Shown here one piece after another: positions 10,501-18,468 of a stretch of DNA of 64,000 bases. A program made the position numbers and the translations under genes. Under the pieces are notes generated by a model. It searched no databases and was not told the DNA's origin. It saw only the letters and a list, made by a program, of their open reading frames with translations. Source of the DNA: Atriophallophorus winterbourni (lineage: Eukaryota > Platyhelminthes > Trematoda > Plagiorchiida > Microphallidae); contig JACCGJ010024105.1 in assembly GCA_013407085.1 (NCBI GenBank), forward strand, positions 1 to 64,000. The letters are read 5' to 3'. Numbering within the stretch: position 1 is the stretch's first letter; every line of letters begins with the position of its first letter.

Positions 10501-12603
10501 TAACTCACTTGGCGAAAGTAGTGTATTTCATATCCAAAATTGGCTGTTTGCTATAAGTTATGAAAAACTGTGATCCATTGGTATCTGGACCGTTATTGGC
10601 CATAGACACTATACCACGGGTATTATGCTAGACAAAATAAAACAAAAAATCACAAGGCTTACACGTAGAGATTCATGAAACTCATCTTTAAATTTACGTT
10701 TCCAAATGCTTTGACCATTTTTCCCAGTACCTGTAGGATCACCGGTTTGAACAATGAAACCTTTGATGTTTTACGATGGAAAATGCAACCTTTGTAGTAG
10801 TCGGAGGCACAAAGAGCAAGGAAGTTCTGCGTAATAAAAAACGAGAATATGACAACAAAATACTCCAAAAATAGATTGTTTGAGATAAAAACGGGACTTG
10901 ATTGTCAATACAAAGAAACGAGGGAATCTGGTTGGGAATTTTTGGGACGTATTGATTCGATTGGTCGGAAGGCCAGAAGTCCCCAATCAGCATTCTCGGA
11001 ATTTCGTGGAGGAACCGCATTGGACTTTAATATTTCGGAGCAGTATTCCGCATGACGAGTTAAATCGGACCACTGGGATAGATCTATGTTATGGGTGATA
11101 TTTCTCCGACAATTCAGAAAATTCGGTATGATGAGGCAATCTGACACTTTTCCAGGAAGGTAGACATCGTCATTTGGTGAAGAAACGTCGGGGTGGTCAA
11201 GATTGAATACACGATCATCATAGAAACGTCCATGTGGTTCCAAACAACCACGAGATAAACAAATAATGTGTTTTTCATGATCAAAGTTCCGAATATAATC
11301 GAAAAAATGTCGAAGTGTGGATTCCACGGGAGGGATTGGATTAAGATCAATCACTGATGTTTTGAAATGAGCTGGCTCAATCATGAATGGGACAAGGTGA
11401 TTTAAAGCCGGCGCATAACCATGAAATTGTAAAAAATGCAAGAAGAACATTGTCAACTTATAATTAGTAAATCCACGAGTGGGAGCTCCATTAGTGAAGT
11501 GGGTTCTTTTCCAGATAAATTTTAAAACTGAAACGTAAAGCGGAAAATCTGGGACAAATTTCACGAGAGTACGTAGTACATCAGCACATAAAATACCCAT
11601 ATGTTTGATTGGTGACTGCGAATCTGATTTATTAGGCAAGATGGCGGAAATATCCAAATTATTGTTCAGTAGCTTAAACTGGGCCACATGAACGATGGGG
11701 ATTGCAGAGCGATATATGGCGGAATTTTGAAAACTGATATGATCCAGATGTTTCATGAGTCGACGTAATGCGTAGAGAAACGACACGTCAGACGTATCAT
11801 ATGAACTTAAAAAGCGCTTAATTCTTGGATCCATTTCAGTCGAAGAAAATGAGTTAGCTTGGGCATCACCCAGGTCGATGACCAGATCTAGATCAGACGT
11901 AGATGAAGCGAGACCATCGACCGCGGATCCAAAAATCGAGACTTTCGAGTTCACCACTAGTCCAGACAAAATTTCTTCGAGAGCATCGCTTACAACAAAA
12001 CGAGCCAAAAGTTGTGGGGGAGTCAATCTCGTTAACTGGTACAATTTCGAAGCTTGGTCAGATAAAGAGTCGCAGGAACGCAATATTTTCACCAGATCTG
12101 CCATATGGTCCACTTGTTGAGGTAAACAAAATAATGGAAAGCCGTTGCGGTAAGAAGAATCGACGGGCCAAACAGACGGGTCGCCACAAAAACGCACAAC
12201 TGGGAGTCCAGGAATTCGGTAGCGGAGCATTCCGTGTTGAAACTTTGGGGACATAGCCAAAGTCGACAGACCGCTTTTCAAATGTTCCTCATCTTTCATT
12301 TCTATTAACAAAACATTGGGTATTTTCTTGTACGGCCAAAAATAAGCGTTTGAAATAGGGCCACAATAAGACTCAAGTAGGTTGAGCACGCATGGTACAC
12401 TCAAAGGCGCGCATGCAAACAGTACACTTCTTTTTGCTGCTTGTACGTAAGAATTTAACACGAAGTTTGTAGGAAAGGTCATTTAACAAAAATCCTGTGG
12501 TTGAAAATATTAGGGTAAAATGGCTCACCTTTGCAGCCAACGGAGCCTGCATGCAAAACACTTCCAGCTTCAAATCTCCCAAATCAGTATGTAACGTAAC
12601 AGC
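7442..12603 (-). CDS. PPIL3: Peptidyl-prolyl cis-trans isomerase, cyclophilin-like 3 (split gene)
   Basis: Spliceosome-associated cyclophilin that isomerises prolyl peptide bonds. Four exons together cover the whole family: 12529-12603 ([17 protein letters not shown]), 10663-10826 ([18 protein letters not shown], then the GDPTGTG region), 10509-10627 ([19 protein letters not shown]) and 7442-7568 (VIDG, EKTYRPL, HANPSTE, stop). The junctions have GT-AG ends and phases that fit, and the total is close to the roughly 160 residues usual for PPIL3. The start Met is not encoded in the first exon: it opens directly after a splice acceptor with the second codon, so Met comes from an unseen upstream exon or from a trans-spliced leader. 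Exon 3 contains two extra A residues after HR that break the frame. The intron between the first two visible exons holds MTPAP. Identity is secure; function of this allele is uncertain because of the frame break. Confidence 0.88.
9119..9210 (+). repeat. LINE-D 3'-UTR module in PPIL3 intron
   Basis: gtctaggcctgggcagcctg, cccacgtgcagtcc, gctgcactttg, ctttcatat: good match to the module at 6126. Antisense to PPIL3. Confidence 0.7.
9235..9674 (+). repeat. LTR-like repeat, copy 1 (probable solo LTR)
   Basis: About 440 bp matching 51296-51760 along its length with many substitutions and one longer gap. Both begin with aacgtcagccgcaatcgaac. Copy 1 has a TATA-like ctatataagg near 9390 and an attaaa about 40 bp later, as in an LTR promoter and poly(A) region. 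No ORF and no clear target duplication seen. Calling it an LTR is an inference from length, TG start and signals. Confidence 0.5.
10509..10627 (-). CDS. PPIL3: PPIL3 exon with cyclophilin active-site region
   Basis: Begins after a 35-nt intron with [20 protein letters not shown], then FFITYSKQP and DMKYTTFAK. The conserved SMAN and NGSQFFIT motifs line the cyclophilin catalytic pocket. It ends in phase 2 at the donor GTGAGT. Confidence 0.9.
10628..10662 (-). other. 35-nt intron in PPIL3
   Basis: GTAAGC ... TTTTGTCTAG, phase 0, between codons for ESLR and HNTRG. Such ultra-short introns are characteristic of flatworm genes. Confidence 0.85.
10663..10826 (-). CDS. PPIL3: PPIL3 exon with 2-nt frame disruption
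   Basis: Acceptor acgcag, then [18 protein letters not shown] in frame. After the codons for HR the sequence reads taaaac where taac would keep frame. Two extra A residues shift the rest ([15 protein letters not shown]..., [10 protein letters not shown]) into another frame. The exon is 164 nt, whereas the phase-0 borders on both sides require a multiple of three (162). It is either an assembly error in a short A run or a genuine disabling mutation. Confidence 0.85.
10905..12482 (-). CDS. MTPAP: Mitochondrial poly(A) polymerase (non-canonical PAP)
   Basis: Intact 525-codon single-exon frame. MTPAP adds 3' A tails to mitochondrial RNAs. N-terminal residues 15-70 ([12 protein letters not shown]...) resemble the RNA-recognition-like domain of MTPAP. 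The nucleotidyltransferase core has FGSAVDG (184-190) followed by DLDL with Asp197 and Asp199, and a third Asp in NNNLDISA (Asp277). The PAP-associated region includes [15 protein letters not shown] (338-352), and near the C-terminus WGLLAF matches the family ending. Length is slightly below the vertebrate protein (about 580). The frame lies wholly inside a PPIL3 intron on the same strand: 46 nt separate the PPIL3 donor from its ATG and 78 nt separate its stop from the next PPIL3 acceptor. No AATAAA lies in that short 3' gap. An acceptor (AG at 12495-12496) lies 12 nt upstream of the ATG. The assignment is firm; how it is transcribed is inferred. Confidence 0.88.
   Translation of the reverse strand: MTFPTNFVLNSYVQAAKRSVLFACAPLSVPCVLNLLESYCGPISNAYFWPYKKIPNVLLIEMKDEEHLKSGLSTLAMSPKFQHGMLRYRIPGLPVVRFCGDPSVWPVDSSYRNGFPLFCLPQQVDHMADLVKILRSCDSLSDQASKLYQLTRLTPPQLLARFVVSDALEEILSGLVVNSKVSIFGSAVDGLASSTSDLDLVIDLGDAQANSFSSTEMDPRIKRFLSSYDTSDVSFLYALRRLMKHLDHISFQNSAIYRSAIPIVHVAQFKLLNNNLDISAILPNKSDSQSPIKHMGILCADVLRTLVKFVPDFPLYVSVLKFIWKRTHFTNGAPTRGFTNYKLTMFFLHFLQFHGYAPALNHLVPFMIEPAHFKTSVIDLNPIPPVESTLRHFFDYIRNFDHEKHIICLSRGCLEPHGRFYDDRVFNLDHPDVSSPNDDVYLPGKVSDCLIIPNFLNCRRNITHNIDLSQWSDLTRHAEYCSEILKSNAVPPRNSENADWGLLAFRPIESIRPKNSQPDSLVSLY
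12495..12528 (-). other. 34-nt GT-AG segment between PPIL3 donor and MTPAP start
   Basis: Reads GTGAGCC...TTTTCAACCACAG. Its GT is the donor of the PPIL3 exon 12529-12603; its AG could serve either as a cis acceptor (giving PPIL3 exon sequence followed at once by a stop and the MTPAP ATG) or as a spliced-leader trans-splice acceptor for MTPAP. Confidence 0.6.
12529..12603 (-). CDS. PPIL3: PPIL3 first visible coding exon
   Basis: 75 nt, phase 0 at both ends, encoding [17 protein letters not shown] then [12 protein letters not shown]3 proteins start M-x-VTLHTD. Acceptor ctaaaatttttag precedes it and donor GTGAGC follows it. Confidence 0.85.
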
Positions 12604-12628
12604 CTAAAAATTTTAGAAAACAAAGTTA
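12604..12628 (-). promoter_or_regulatory. Splice acceptor directly before PPIL3 codon 2
   Basis: Pyrimidine-rich aactttgttttctaaaattt then TTAG. The exon opens with GCT in frame 0. Spliced leaders of several flatworms end in AUG, so trans-splicing here would create the start codon. An alternative is a cis exon ending in ATG; one ATG followed by GT is at 12817-12819, with a weak donor (GTTAAC). Confidence 0.5.
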
Positions 12629-13441
12629 ATCCAACAGAAAGATTGAATACAATGAAATTAGTGTGATCACTTAATGGCACAATTTTGTGTTTCATTATTA
12701 ATCCATTTGGGGTACGAATCAGGTTTAATTCACATGAAGCTGGGTTGGTGGATGAATTTCGTTAAATGGACAGGGTGCTAGGCTATAGCAGTTAATTTCC
12801 TACGATTTTCGTTAACCATTTTGCGCGTAGGTGGTGGGAAAAATAGGGTTAGGTGCGCTTATTCGCAAAGTAAACAACCGCGAGTTAGGCACTTATCGTC
12901 GCAATCTCAGGCCATATGCAGCAATTCGTCCAGTTGCGGGCTAGCGATTTGATGTGCCACGTGAAGTAGTCTTGATATAGCCAAAAAGTGGAACGTAAAA
13001 TAGTAGGTTATATTCTTTATCGCTATACAACATACTAAAACGAGTCTTAGATGCCGCTGTTGTACCCTAGTGGGGATATTGCTAAGGTGCACGACTAGTC
13101 GAGCAAAAATTTGGGTTTTGTACTCTCTTAAAAAAGAACCACAGAAAAAGTAGGTCCTCTAGTTGTTGGCCGTCCTGAAATGTGTGGCTGTTACTATTAT
13201 CATAATTAACAAACACATTACTCACGTTTGAGGCGTACGTGAGTCAACCCAGTTCGAATGCACCTTATCCGTGAATATAGCGCAGCTCGTTAAGTGTCCT
13301 TTAACCCCCTTTACTTCTCAAGTTCAATTCTTTCTAAATTATATCAACGTGAAACATCAGCACGTGTTATCGACATGATGATGGTCGTTACATCAATAAT
13401 ACGAATGATGCTTAACTGCAGAGGTTTCAATTTGAATTTCT
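12629..13441. other. Upstream flank of PPIL3/MTPAP
   Basis: No coding sequence recognised. No clear TATA box; the promoter cannot be placed from sequence alone. Confidence 0.5.
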
Positions 13442-13512
13442 TATATCTAAGACTGGGTAACCTGAGAGTATCCTAGTTTATGTGCAGTAAATGACTGTGC
13501 GGCACTTTACTG
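13442..13512 (+). repeat. LINE-D 3'-UTR module, left arm of inverted pair
   Basis: Diverged copy (ctaagactgggtaacctgag, tgtgcagtaaatgactgtg, cggcactttac) running head-on into an opposite copy at 13522-13612, giving a local inverted repeat. Confidence 0.55.
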
Positions 13513-13521
13513 GGTGGTATG

Positions 13522-13612
13522 GTATGAAAGCACAAGCCTGATCCAAAGTGCCGCACAGTCAGAGACTGTACGTGGGCGATGTTACTTTCAGGTTGCCCAG
13601 GCCCAGATATGA
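13522..13612 (-). repeat. LINE-D 3'-UTR module, right arm of inverted pair
   Basis: Well-conserved minus copy: tatgaaagcacaagcctgat, caaagtgccgcacagtc, gtacgtgggcgatg, ggttgcccaggcccagatat. Confidence 0.7.
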
Positions 13613-13639
13613 ACTCCGCCAAGGACGGTCCCAAGCCCG

Positions 13640-13965
13640 TCTGAGAAAGGAGGAGGGTTGGGCTTAGGGCTAGCAACCCTATCCCGTAAAACCTACATTG
13701 CTACGGAAACGATGACAACAGATCCGTGGTTCGGTCATGTCTGCAGGATTGATCCCAGTTCGCATACGAAGGTAGCCACGCACTGGCATCCGCAAGGTAA
13801 ACGAAAAGGGGACATCCCAAGGAAACTTGGCGCAGAACGTTGGAACGCGAACTACATACACAAGGATTCACGGTGCAGACGGCAACGGAAGCTGCGGCAG
13901 ACCGGAACCACTGGCGTGAAGTTGTCTTCACCTCATGTGCCACCCGGCACGGAGAGGGCTGAATA
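13640..13965 (+). pseudogene. RTE-type LINE fragment, C-terminal tail
   Basis: Plus-strand remnant of the last part of an RTE-clade ORF2. Visible pieces are WFGHVCRI, HWHPQGKRKGDIPR and, one frame over, DRNHWREVVFTSCATRHGEG before TGA at about 13960. This GHV...RP...W tail is typical of RTE/SR2-like elements of trematodes. It is followed by an aataataata stretch that may be the element's tail. Several frameshifts; inactive. Confidence 0.7.
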
Positions 13966-14289
13966 GAATAATAATAGGCCCAGATATGAGAAGTAGAGAA
14001 TAAAGACCGTAGTAAGACTCCAGCGTGTTTCAGCATGCAGCTCACTACCCGTGGCCAATCAATTTAGCACGGTGTTAGCGACACAACACAGAAGTACTGT
14101 AAGAGGTTGTGACTTCATAAGAACATAACTGCATACAATCACGATGGAAGTATGTAGAGAAAATATGGGGACGGAAAGAAAGTTAATAAGCTGCATTCTT
14201 TCATAAAAAAATTCGCAGCATACAAACTGCTTTGTGCAGCGAATAAACGAGTGTCACTAGTAAGACAACGTATTGCTTATTTTGCTTCC
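13966..14289. other. Unclassified spacer
   Basis: Nothing recognised beyond AT-rich sequence between two RTE pieces in opposite orientation. Confidence 0.5.
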
Positions 14290-14801
14290 GCGGATCATAA
14301 CAAGCTTACATCATCACTCCACATAAAAACGTGACCCAACCAGCGTTACTTATGCACGTTGATCTGCTTCTCTATATCAGCATTACTACCGAACAATTTA
14401 TTTCGGAGCATCGGTGCGTATGCGATTGTAACAGCCAACTCCTAGAATGTTGCGGAGACATCGGTTGTCAAATACTTTGAGACGCTGAATGTGTTCTTTA
14501 CGTAAGGTCCAGGTTTCGCACCCATACAGTAACAGCCCGAACTGTCGCTTTATAGACTACCCTTGAGTAACAGAAACATTCCTTTCTGACGCCAGAAGTT
14601 ACCTAGGTTGCGGAATGCTACGGTCGCTTTAGAAATGCGTGCAGAGACCTCGTCATCTAACAATGTAGAATTATTGATACAACTACCTGGATATGTAAAA
14701 CGATATGCAATTTCAAGCTCCTGGTTTTCAAGTAATAGAATGCTATTAGATAAGTCGATGTCCTGCAGCAGGACACTGCACTTATAGGGTGCAAAACGAA
14801 T

Positions 14802-15419
14802 TCAAAATAGGGACACAATACTAGCCAGCTCGTTTAGTATCGTCTGTGAATCTGAGTACGAGTCGAATAGCAGAGCTATATCATCAGCATAGTCATAGTC
14901 GAGAAGCTTGCCACCTGGCATAATGTGAACTCCGAAAGCTGGAGCTCCGCTGCATAAATACATAATGGCATTAATTACAAAATTGAACAGAAAAGGAGAA
15001 ATCGGACATTTTTGTCGGACGCCACTCGAGGTAGGGAATTTCGGCGAAAGGTCATTGTAAACCCTAACGCATCCGGATGTCTGAGTATAAAGTATCGGAG
15101 TATGTTGAATACTTTGGGGAACGCTTTTCACAGCAAGTGTTGTGTAAACATTTCGATAATCATCAGCATAGTCATAGTCGAGAAGCTTGCCACCTGGCAT
15201 AATGTGAACTCCGAAAGCTGGAGCTCCGCTGCATAAATACATAATGGCATTAATTACAAAATTGAACAGAAAAGGAGAAATCGGACATTTTTGTCGGACG
15301 CCACTCGAGGTAGGGAATTTCGGCGAAAGGTCATTGTAAACCCTAACGCATCCGGATGTCTGAGTATAAAGTTCACGGAGTATGTTGACATACTTTGGCG
15401 GAACGCTTTTGCACAGCAA
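14802..15419 (-). pseudogene. RTE reverse transcriptase core with internal duplication
   Basis: Contains twice the block LSPKFPTSSGVRQKCPISPF ... FGVHIMPGGKLLDYDYADD. In an intact RTE element this block occurs once, and YADD is the catalytic motif. Between the copies, the sequence upstream of the repeated block is degraded by several single-base losses. The Gly normally following GVRQ is Lys here in both copies. Confidence 0.85.
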
Positions 15420-15438
15420 GTTGTTAAACCGGACATTT
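14881..15438. repeat. 279-bp tandem duplication inside RTE RT
   Basis: tcatcagcatagtcatagtc starts at 14881 and again at 15160; the two units are almost identical over about 200 bp. The last 70 bp of the first unit differ mainly by single-base deletions and rearranged bases (gaatac for gacatac, ttgggg for ttggcgg, tttcac for ttgcac). Confidence 0.85.
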
Positions 15439-15630
15439 CGAACGACTAAATCAAATGCTACTTTGAAGTCTAAATAAATGGCTATTGTCGCATTCTAAGA
15501 TCTATCGAAGAGTAAAAATGTGGTCGACAGCCTCTGCCAGACAGGAAACCAGCTTACTACTCTCGGATCTGTGATGTTAATCTTCGAAGGCATATGGACG
15601 CTAATAACCTCGTAATTATGAGAGTGAGAC

Positions 15631-15831
15631 TTATCCCACAGCGATTAGAGCAGGAGCTTCGCTCACCTTTTTAAATATCGGTATGATAACCGATTCTCTC
15701 CAACTATGAGGGACGGATTCTGACAACCACATATCACTAAGATCGCTCAATGTATTGATTATGACTTGGCCACCTTCCTTGAACAAAACAGGCGGTATGT
15801 CATCGGGGCCAGCAGCCTTGAATACATTCAT
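15631..15831 (-). pseudogene. RTE RT N-terminal region
   Basis: FKAAGPDDIPPVLFKEGG and SWRESVIIPIFKK are hallmark RT domain 0-1 motifs of RTE-clade LINEs. In the same element as the core at 14802-15419. Confidence 0.8.
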
Positions 15832-16139
15832 GTATTCGATACAGACATTAATTTTTAAATTACTAGGAGATCTACGCTAACAAATCAAGGATCATACCGC
15901 TTCAAATGAGGCAATGAATCCGTTGCAAGCGGCCAGCTGAATAGTTCTTCAAACTGTTTGGCCCAGCATGAGGCGGCGATTCTTAGCAGTGATAAGAGTG
16001 CCGTTTAATTCAGCTATAGTCTCACTCACTCTTTTGTTCGTAGGATCGAATAAGTTGGAAGAGTTTTCTCATGTTATCAGCATTATTTGTTATTTTCATT
16101 TGTTCCACCTTATTTAGCTACCACTTTTTACTATCTAGT

Positions 16140-16631
16140 CTTAAGCTCCGTTGAACATCATGCCACCTAATTGTGATTCAGATGTATCTAAGCGACCCAA
16201 TATGGAACTCATATCTCCCGCTAAGACAACCATGCGTGAGCTTTTTGCACGTCACAAAAGAGCGTATAGATCGTTGTAGAAGGCGTCTCGTCGTCGGAAT
16301 TGATGTTAGTCGGGGCGTAGTTGCTACAATAAACAAGCAAATTCTGATTAGACTATTTTGAGCTGGGTCTAGTATAAGTGGCTAGTCCAACTGCGTACAT
16401 CCTGCTATTGCACTGAATCCAATCGATTAGACATGATTCGGCACGTGCATTCAACACTATACCAACACCCGCCTGTCCTGAAATGGCAGCCACAGAATCA
16501 CCGGAGCAGCGCAAAAAGTAGAGAGTGGAAGGGTTTGGGGCTGTAAGTTCAGTAATTACAGACGGATCATATAAGCGCGTTTCCCATAAACAGCAGGCAT
16601 CAGTAGTTAGACTATCTAAAGTAAGAGCCAA
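16140..16631 (-). pseudogene. RTE endonuclease remnant
   Basis: 16631-16353 reads like the start of an APE-type endonuclease (CLWETRL, QAGVGIVLNARAESCLIDW). The following minus-strand sequence to about 16140 continues with YAPTN and a broken VLAGD-like stretch. Frameshifts and stops; inactive. Confidence 0.65.
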
Positions 16632-16700
16632 TGCAGCCTGATGGCCTATCTATCCGAGGGTTCTGACATTCAAAGCTGCGATGTGAGCAGAGGTTCGTCG

Positions 16701-17141
16701 TTTCAGAAAATGATATGTAAGTACGCGAATAGAGGATGTTCAGCGCGGTTTATTCTTAGGCTGGAATTGGTAGTAGGAAGTGTAGGGCCAGCAGTAGCTT
16801 GTTTTCGCTTATCTGCCCTACTGTATGCAGCAAGTAAGGTGACCATGTTTATCGTGCTCGACGGTTTTGTAGTTATAGTCATGGTTGTATGTGAGCTGGG
16901 ATTCCGCCATGCCTAGACAAATCAAGATTATAACATTTTGGAATACTGAAGTTTTGCTTCGTGTATACATGATCCCGTAAGCATAGGCAACGTTGACGTT
17001 CTTACGACGAAACGCAAACGATGCTGGAATACGTAAAATCAAAACGAGCCCTAACGGTACTCAGGTGCGGGCGGTTAACATAAAGAGCAAATCTGAATCG
17101 TAAAACGGGGAATTGACAGGGTATGTATATTATAAATAAGG
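16701..17141. other. Unclassified spacer before ICMT 3' end
   Basis: No repeat or gene recognised; short open stretches lack motifs. Confidence 0.5.
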
Positions 17142-17147
17142 TTTATT
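17142..17147 (-). terminator. Polyadenylation signal AATAAA of ICMT
   Basis: AATAAA on the minus strand about 60 nt downstream of the ICMT stop codon. Confidence 0.7.
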
Positions 17148-17208
17148 ACAAAATAGAAGCTTGACTCAAGTTCAAATGTACATGATACAGAAAACGTTAA
17201 TCAGAAAG

Positions 17209-18123
17209 CTATTCCTCGCGCAAATAACCACGTATGAATGGGATGCCGATACCGACCTCTTGTTGATATCTTATATAGTCATCTCCAAAGAATGACATCA
17301 AATATTGTTCCTCAAACTGTATACGATCGTTGAAAAATCGATGGGCAACGAAAGTGTAACCAAATAGACACAGTACGTTCCCCAAAAGCAACTGCGTGCC
17401 AATAGCCCAATAAAACCATCCCATATAGGCAGGATGGCGAGACCATGAATAAATACCGTGAGTAACCAAAATATGATCGGGACGTCTTCTGACTTCCACA
17501 TAATGGTTGAAATTTTCAGCGGCAGTGACAATGGCGAGTTTACGCACCCATTCGCCAGCAAAGCACATGAGAAATCCAAATAATCGACAGTACCAAAGCA
17601 CAGAAATCGGAATGGGAAGAAAACAATATTTGAAAAAATATTCTGACAGTGCAAATATAAAAGCCAAAAGGTACTCTGGACTATGGTTCAGCATATAAAG
17701 GTCGAGTGACAGGTGAATGGGATTATACAGTGCGGTGAAATAAAATTCGGACCAGTGGAAAAAACTGACAAAGCAAAAGTAAATTCCAAGTGAGAGTAAA
17801 CTATTGATTTTTTGATGATAACAGGAAACGAAGATTATAGTCAAACCGATTGAAAAGAACATGCCTAATGGAAAGGCTCGCACAAAATTCCCTACACGAT
17901 TGCACAGGACGTTTGCACGGAAGACAAATAAAATATACGTACAAAAGAAGATCACGAAGGTCGCTACAGGCAGCAAAATACAAAGTAGATTCAATGAATC
18001 TGGGATAAAAAAGAAATAGACGAGTAACATAAATGAAAAAGAACAAGATAAACCACAAATAAAACTTAGCAAAGAAATTAAAGCATCCAGTCGATCGGCA
18101 AAAACGTCGAAACGAAAATGCAT
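17209..18123 (-). CDS. ICMT: Protein-S-isoprenylcysteine O-methyltransferase
   Basis: Intact 304-codon single-exon frame. ICMT is an endoplasmic-reticulum membrane enzyme that methylates the C-terminal prenylcysteine of CAAX proteins such as Ras and Rho, using S-adenosylmethionine. Long hydrophobic stretches fill the first 190 residues (several membrane spans). The conserved catalytic region is near residues 210-295: RRRPDHILVTHGIYSWSRHP, YMGWFYWAIGTQLLLGN and, near the end, EEQYLMSFFGDDYIRY followed by GIGIPFI, all hallmarks of the family. Length matches the usual 280-300 residues. An acceptor-like cttcttttacag lies 7 nt upstream of the ATG, and AATAAA follows about 60 nt after the stop. The absence of introns is notable, but there is no sign of decay. 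Confidence 0.92.
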   Translation of the reverse strand: MHFRFDVFADRLDALISLLSFICGLSCSFSFMLLVYFFFIPDSLNLLCILLPVATFVIFFCTYILFVFRANVLCNRVGNFVRAFPLGMFFSIGLTIIFVSCYHQKINSLLSLGIYFCFVSFFHWSEFYFTALYNPIHLSLDLYMLNHSPEYLLAFIFALSEYFFKYCFLPIPISVLWYCRLFGFLMCFAGEWVRKLAIVTAAENFNHYVEVRRRPDHILVTHGIYSWSRHPAYMGWFYWAIGTQLLLGNVLCLFGYTFVAHRFFNDRIQFEEQYLMSFFGDDYIRYQQEVGIGIPFIRGYLREE

Positions 18124-18130
18124 TGTATAG

Positions 18131-18146
18131 CTGTAAAAGAAGTACA
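18131..18146 (-). promoter_or_regulatory. Splice acceptor 7 nt upstream of ICMT start
   Basis: Minus-strand tgtacttcttttacag, then ctataca and ATG. It fits a spliced-leader acceptor or the end of a 5'-UTR intron. Confidence 0.5.
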
Positions 18147-18364
18147 GGGTAGCATCATAATGAAGATTTTATCATTGACAACAATTACAATCGGCTGCGA
18201 AATTAAATGCCAACAGGTAGGCTAAGATACTGTCAGATTGCACAAAACTAAAAGAATACAACAAAGGAATATCGTAGTGAGGCTCTAGTTTCTCGTGGTA
18301 AATCAATTATAAACAAGTTTACCTGGGCCCATGTTGCTCTATTCATCGGTGTACATTGGTATTT

Positions 18365-18468
18365 CAATGTATGAAATCGTAAGCTTGATCTAGGCAAATT
18401 GCCGCACATCCATAGACTTCACGTTTGCTAAGATACTGTCAGGTTGCCTAGGCCTAGACAAATATGAA
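18365..18468 (-). repeat. LINE-D 3'-UTR module, minus copy
   Basis: Matches in reverse complement: atgtatgaaatcgtaagctt, aattgccgcacatccataga, aagatactgtcaggttgcct, aggcctagacaaatatga. A short additional echo (gctaagatactgtcag) is at about 18221. Confidence 0.65.

Larger units (their letters stand above)
7569..10508 (-). other. PPIL3 intron 4 (2.9 kb)
   Basis: Donor GTGAGT at 10508 and acceptor CTCAG at 7569. It contains one LINE 3'-UTR module (9119) and an LTR-like repeat (9235-9674). The rest, including open stretches at 8757-8969, 9445-9636 and 9958-10179, shows no recognisable coding. Confidence 0.75.
14290..16700 (-). mobile_element. RTE-type (SR2-like) LINE, degenerate
   Basis: Minus-strand element with pieces in the right order: APE-type endonuclease (about 16631-16140), RT N-terminal region (15831-15631), RT core with YADD (15419-14802) and a C-terminal region (about 14760-14400: YLGSCINNSTLLDDEV, ATVAFRNLGNFWRQKG). 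Frames change repeatedly. A tandem duplication of 279 bp affects the RT core. The 5' end is not resolved. Confidence 0.8.

Noticed and set aside
12373..12582. Open stretch across the MTPAP start as an N-terminal extension of MTPAP
   Set aside because: Its first part is PPIL3 exon sequence ([10 protein letters not shown]), it reads through the 34-nt GT-AG segment, and it is in a different frame from MTPAP; an in-frame TAA directly precedes the MTPAP ATG.
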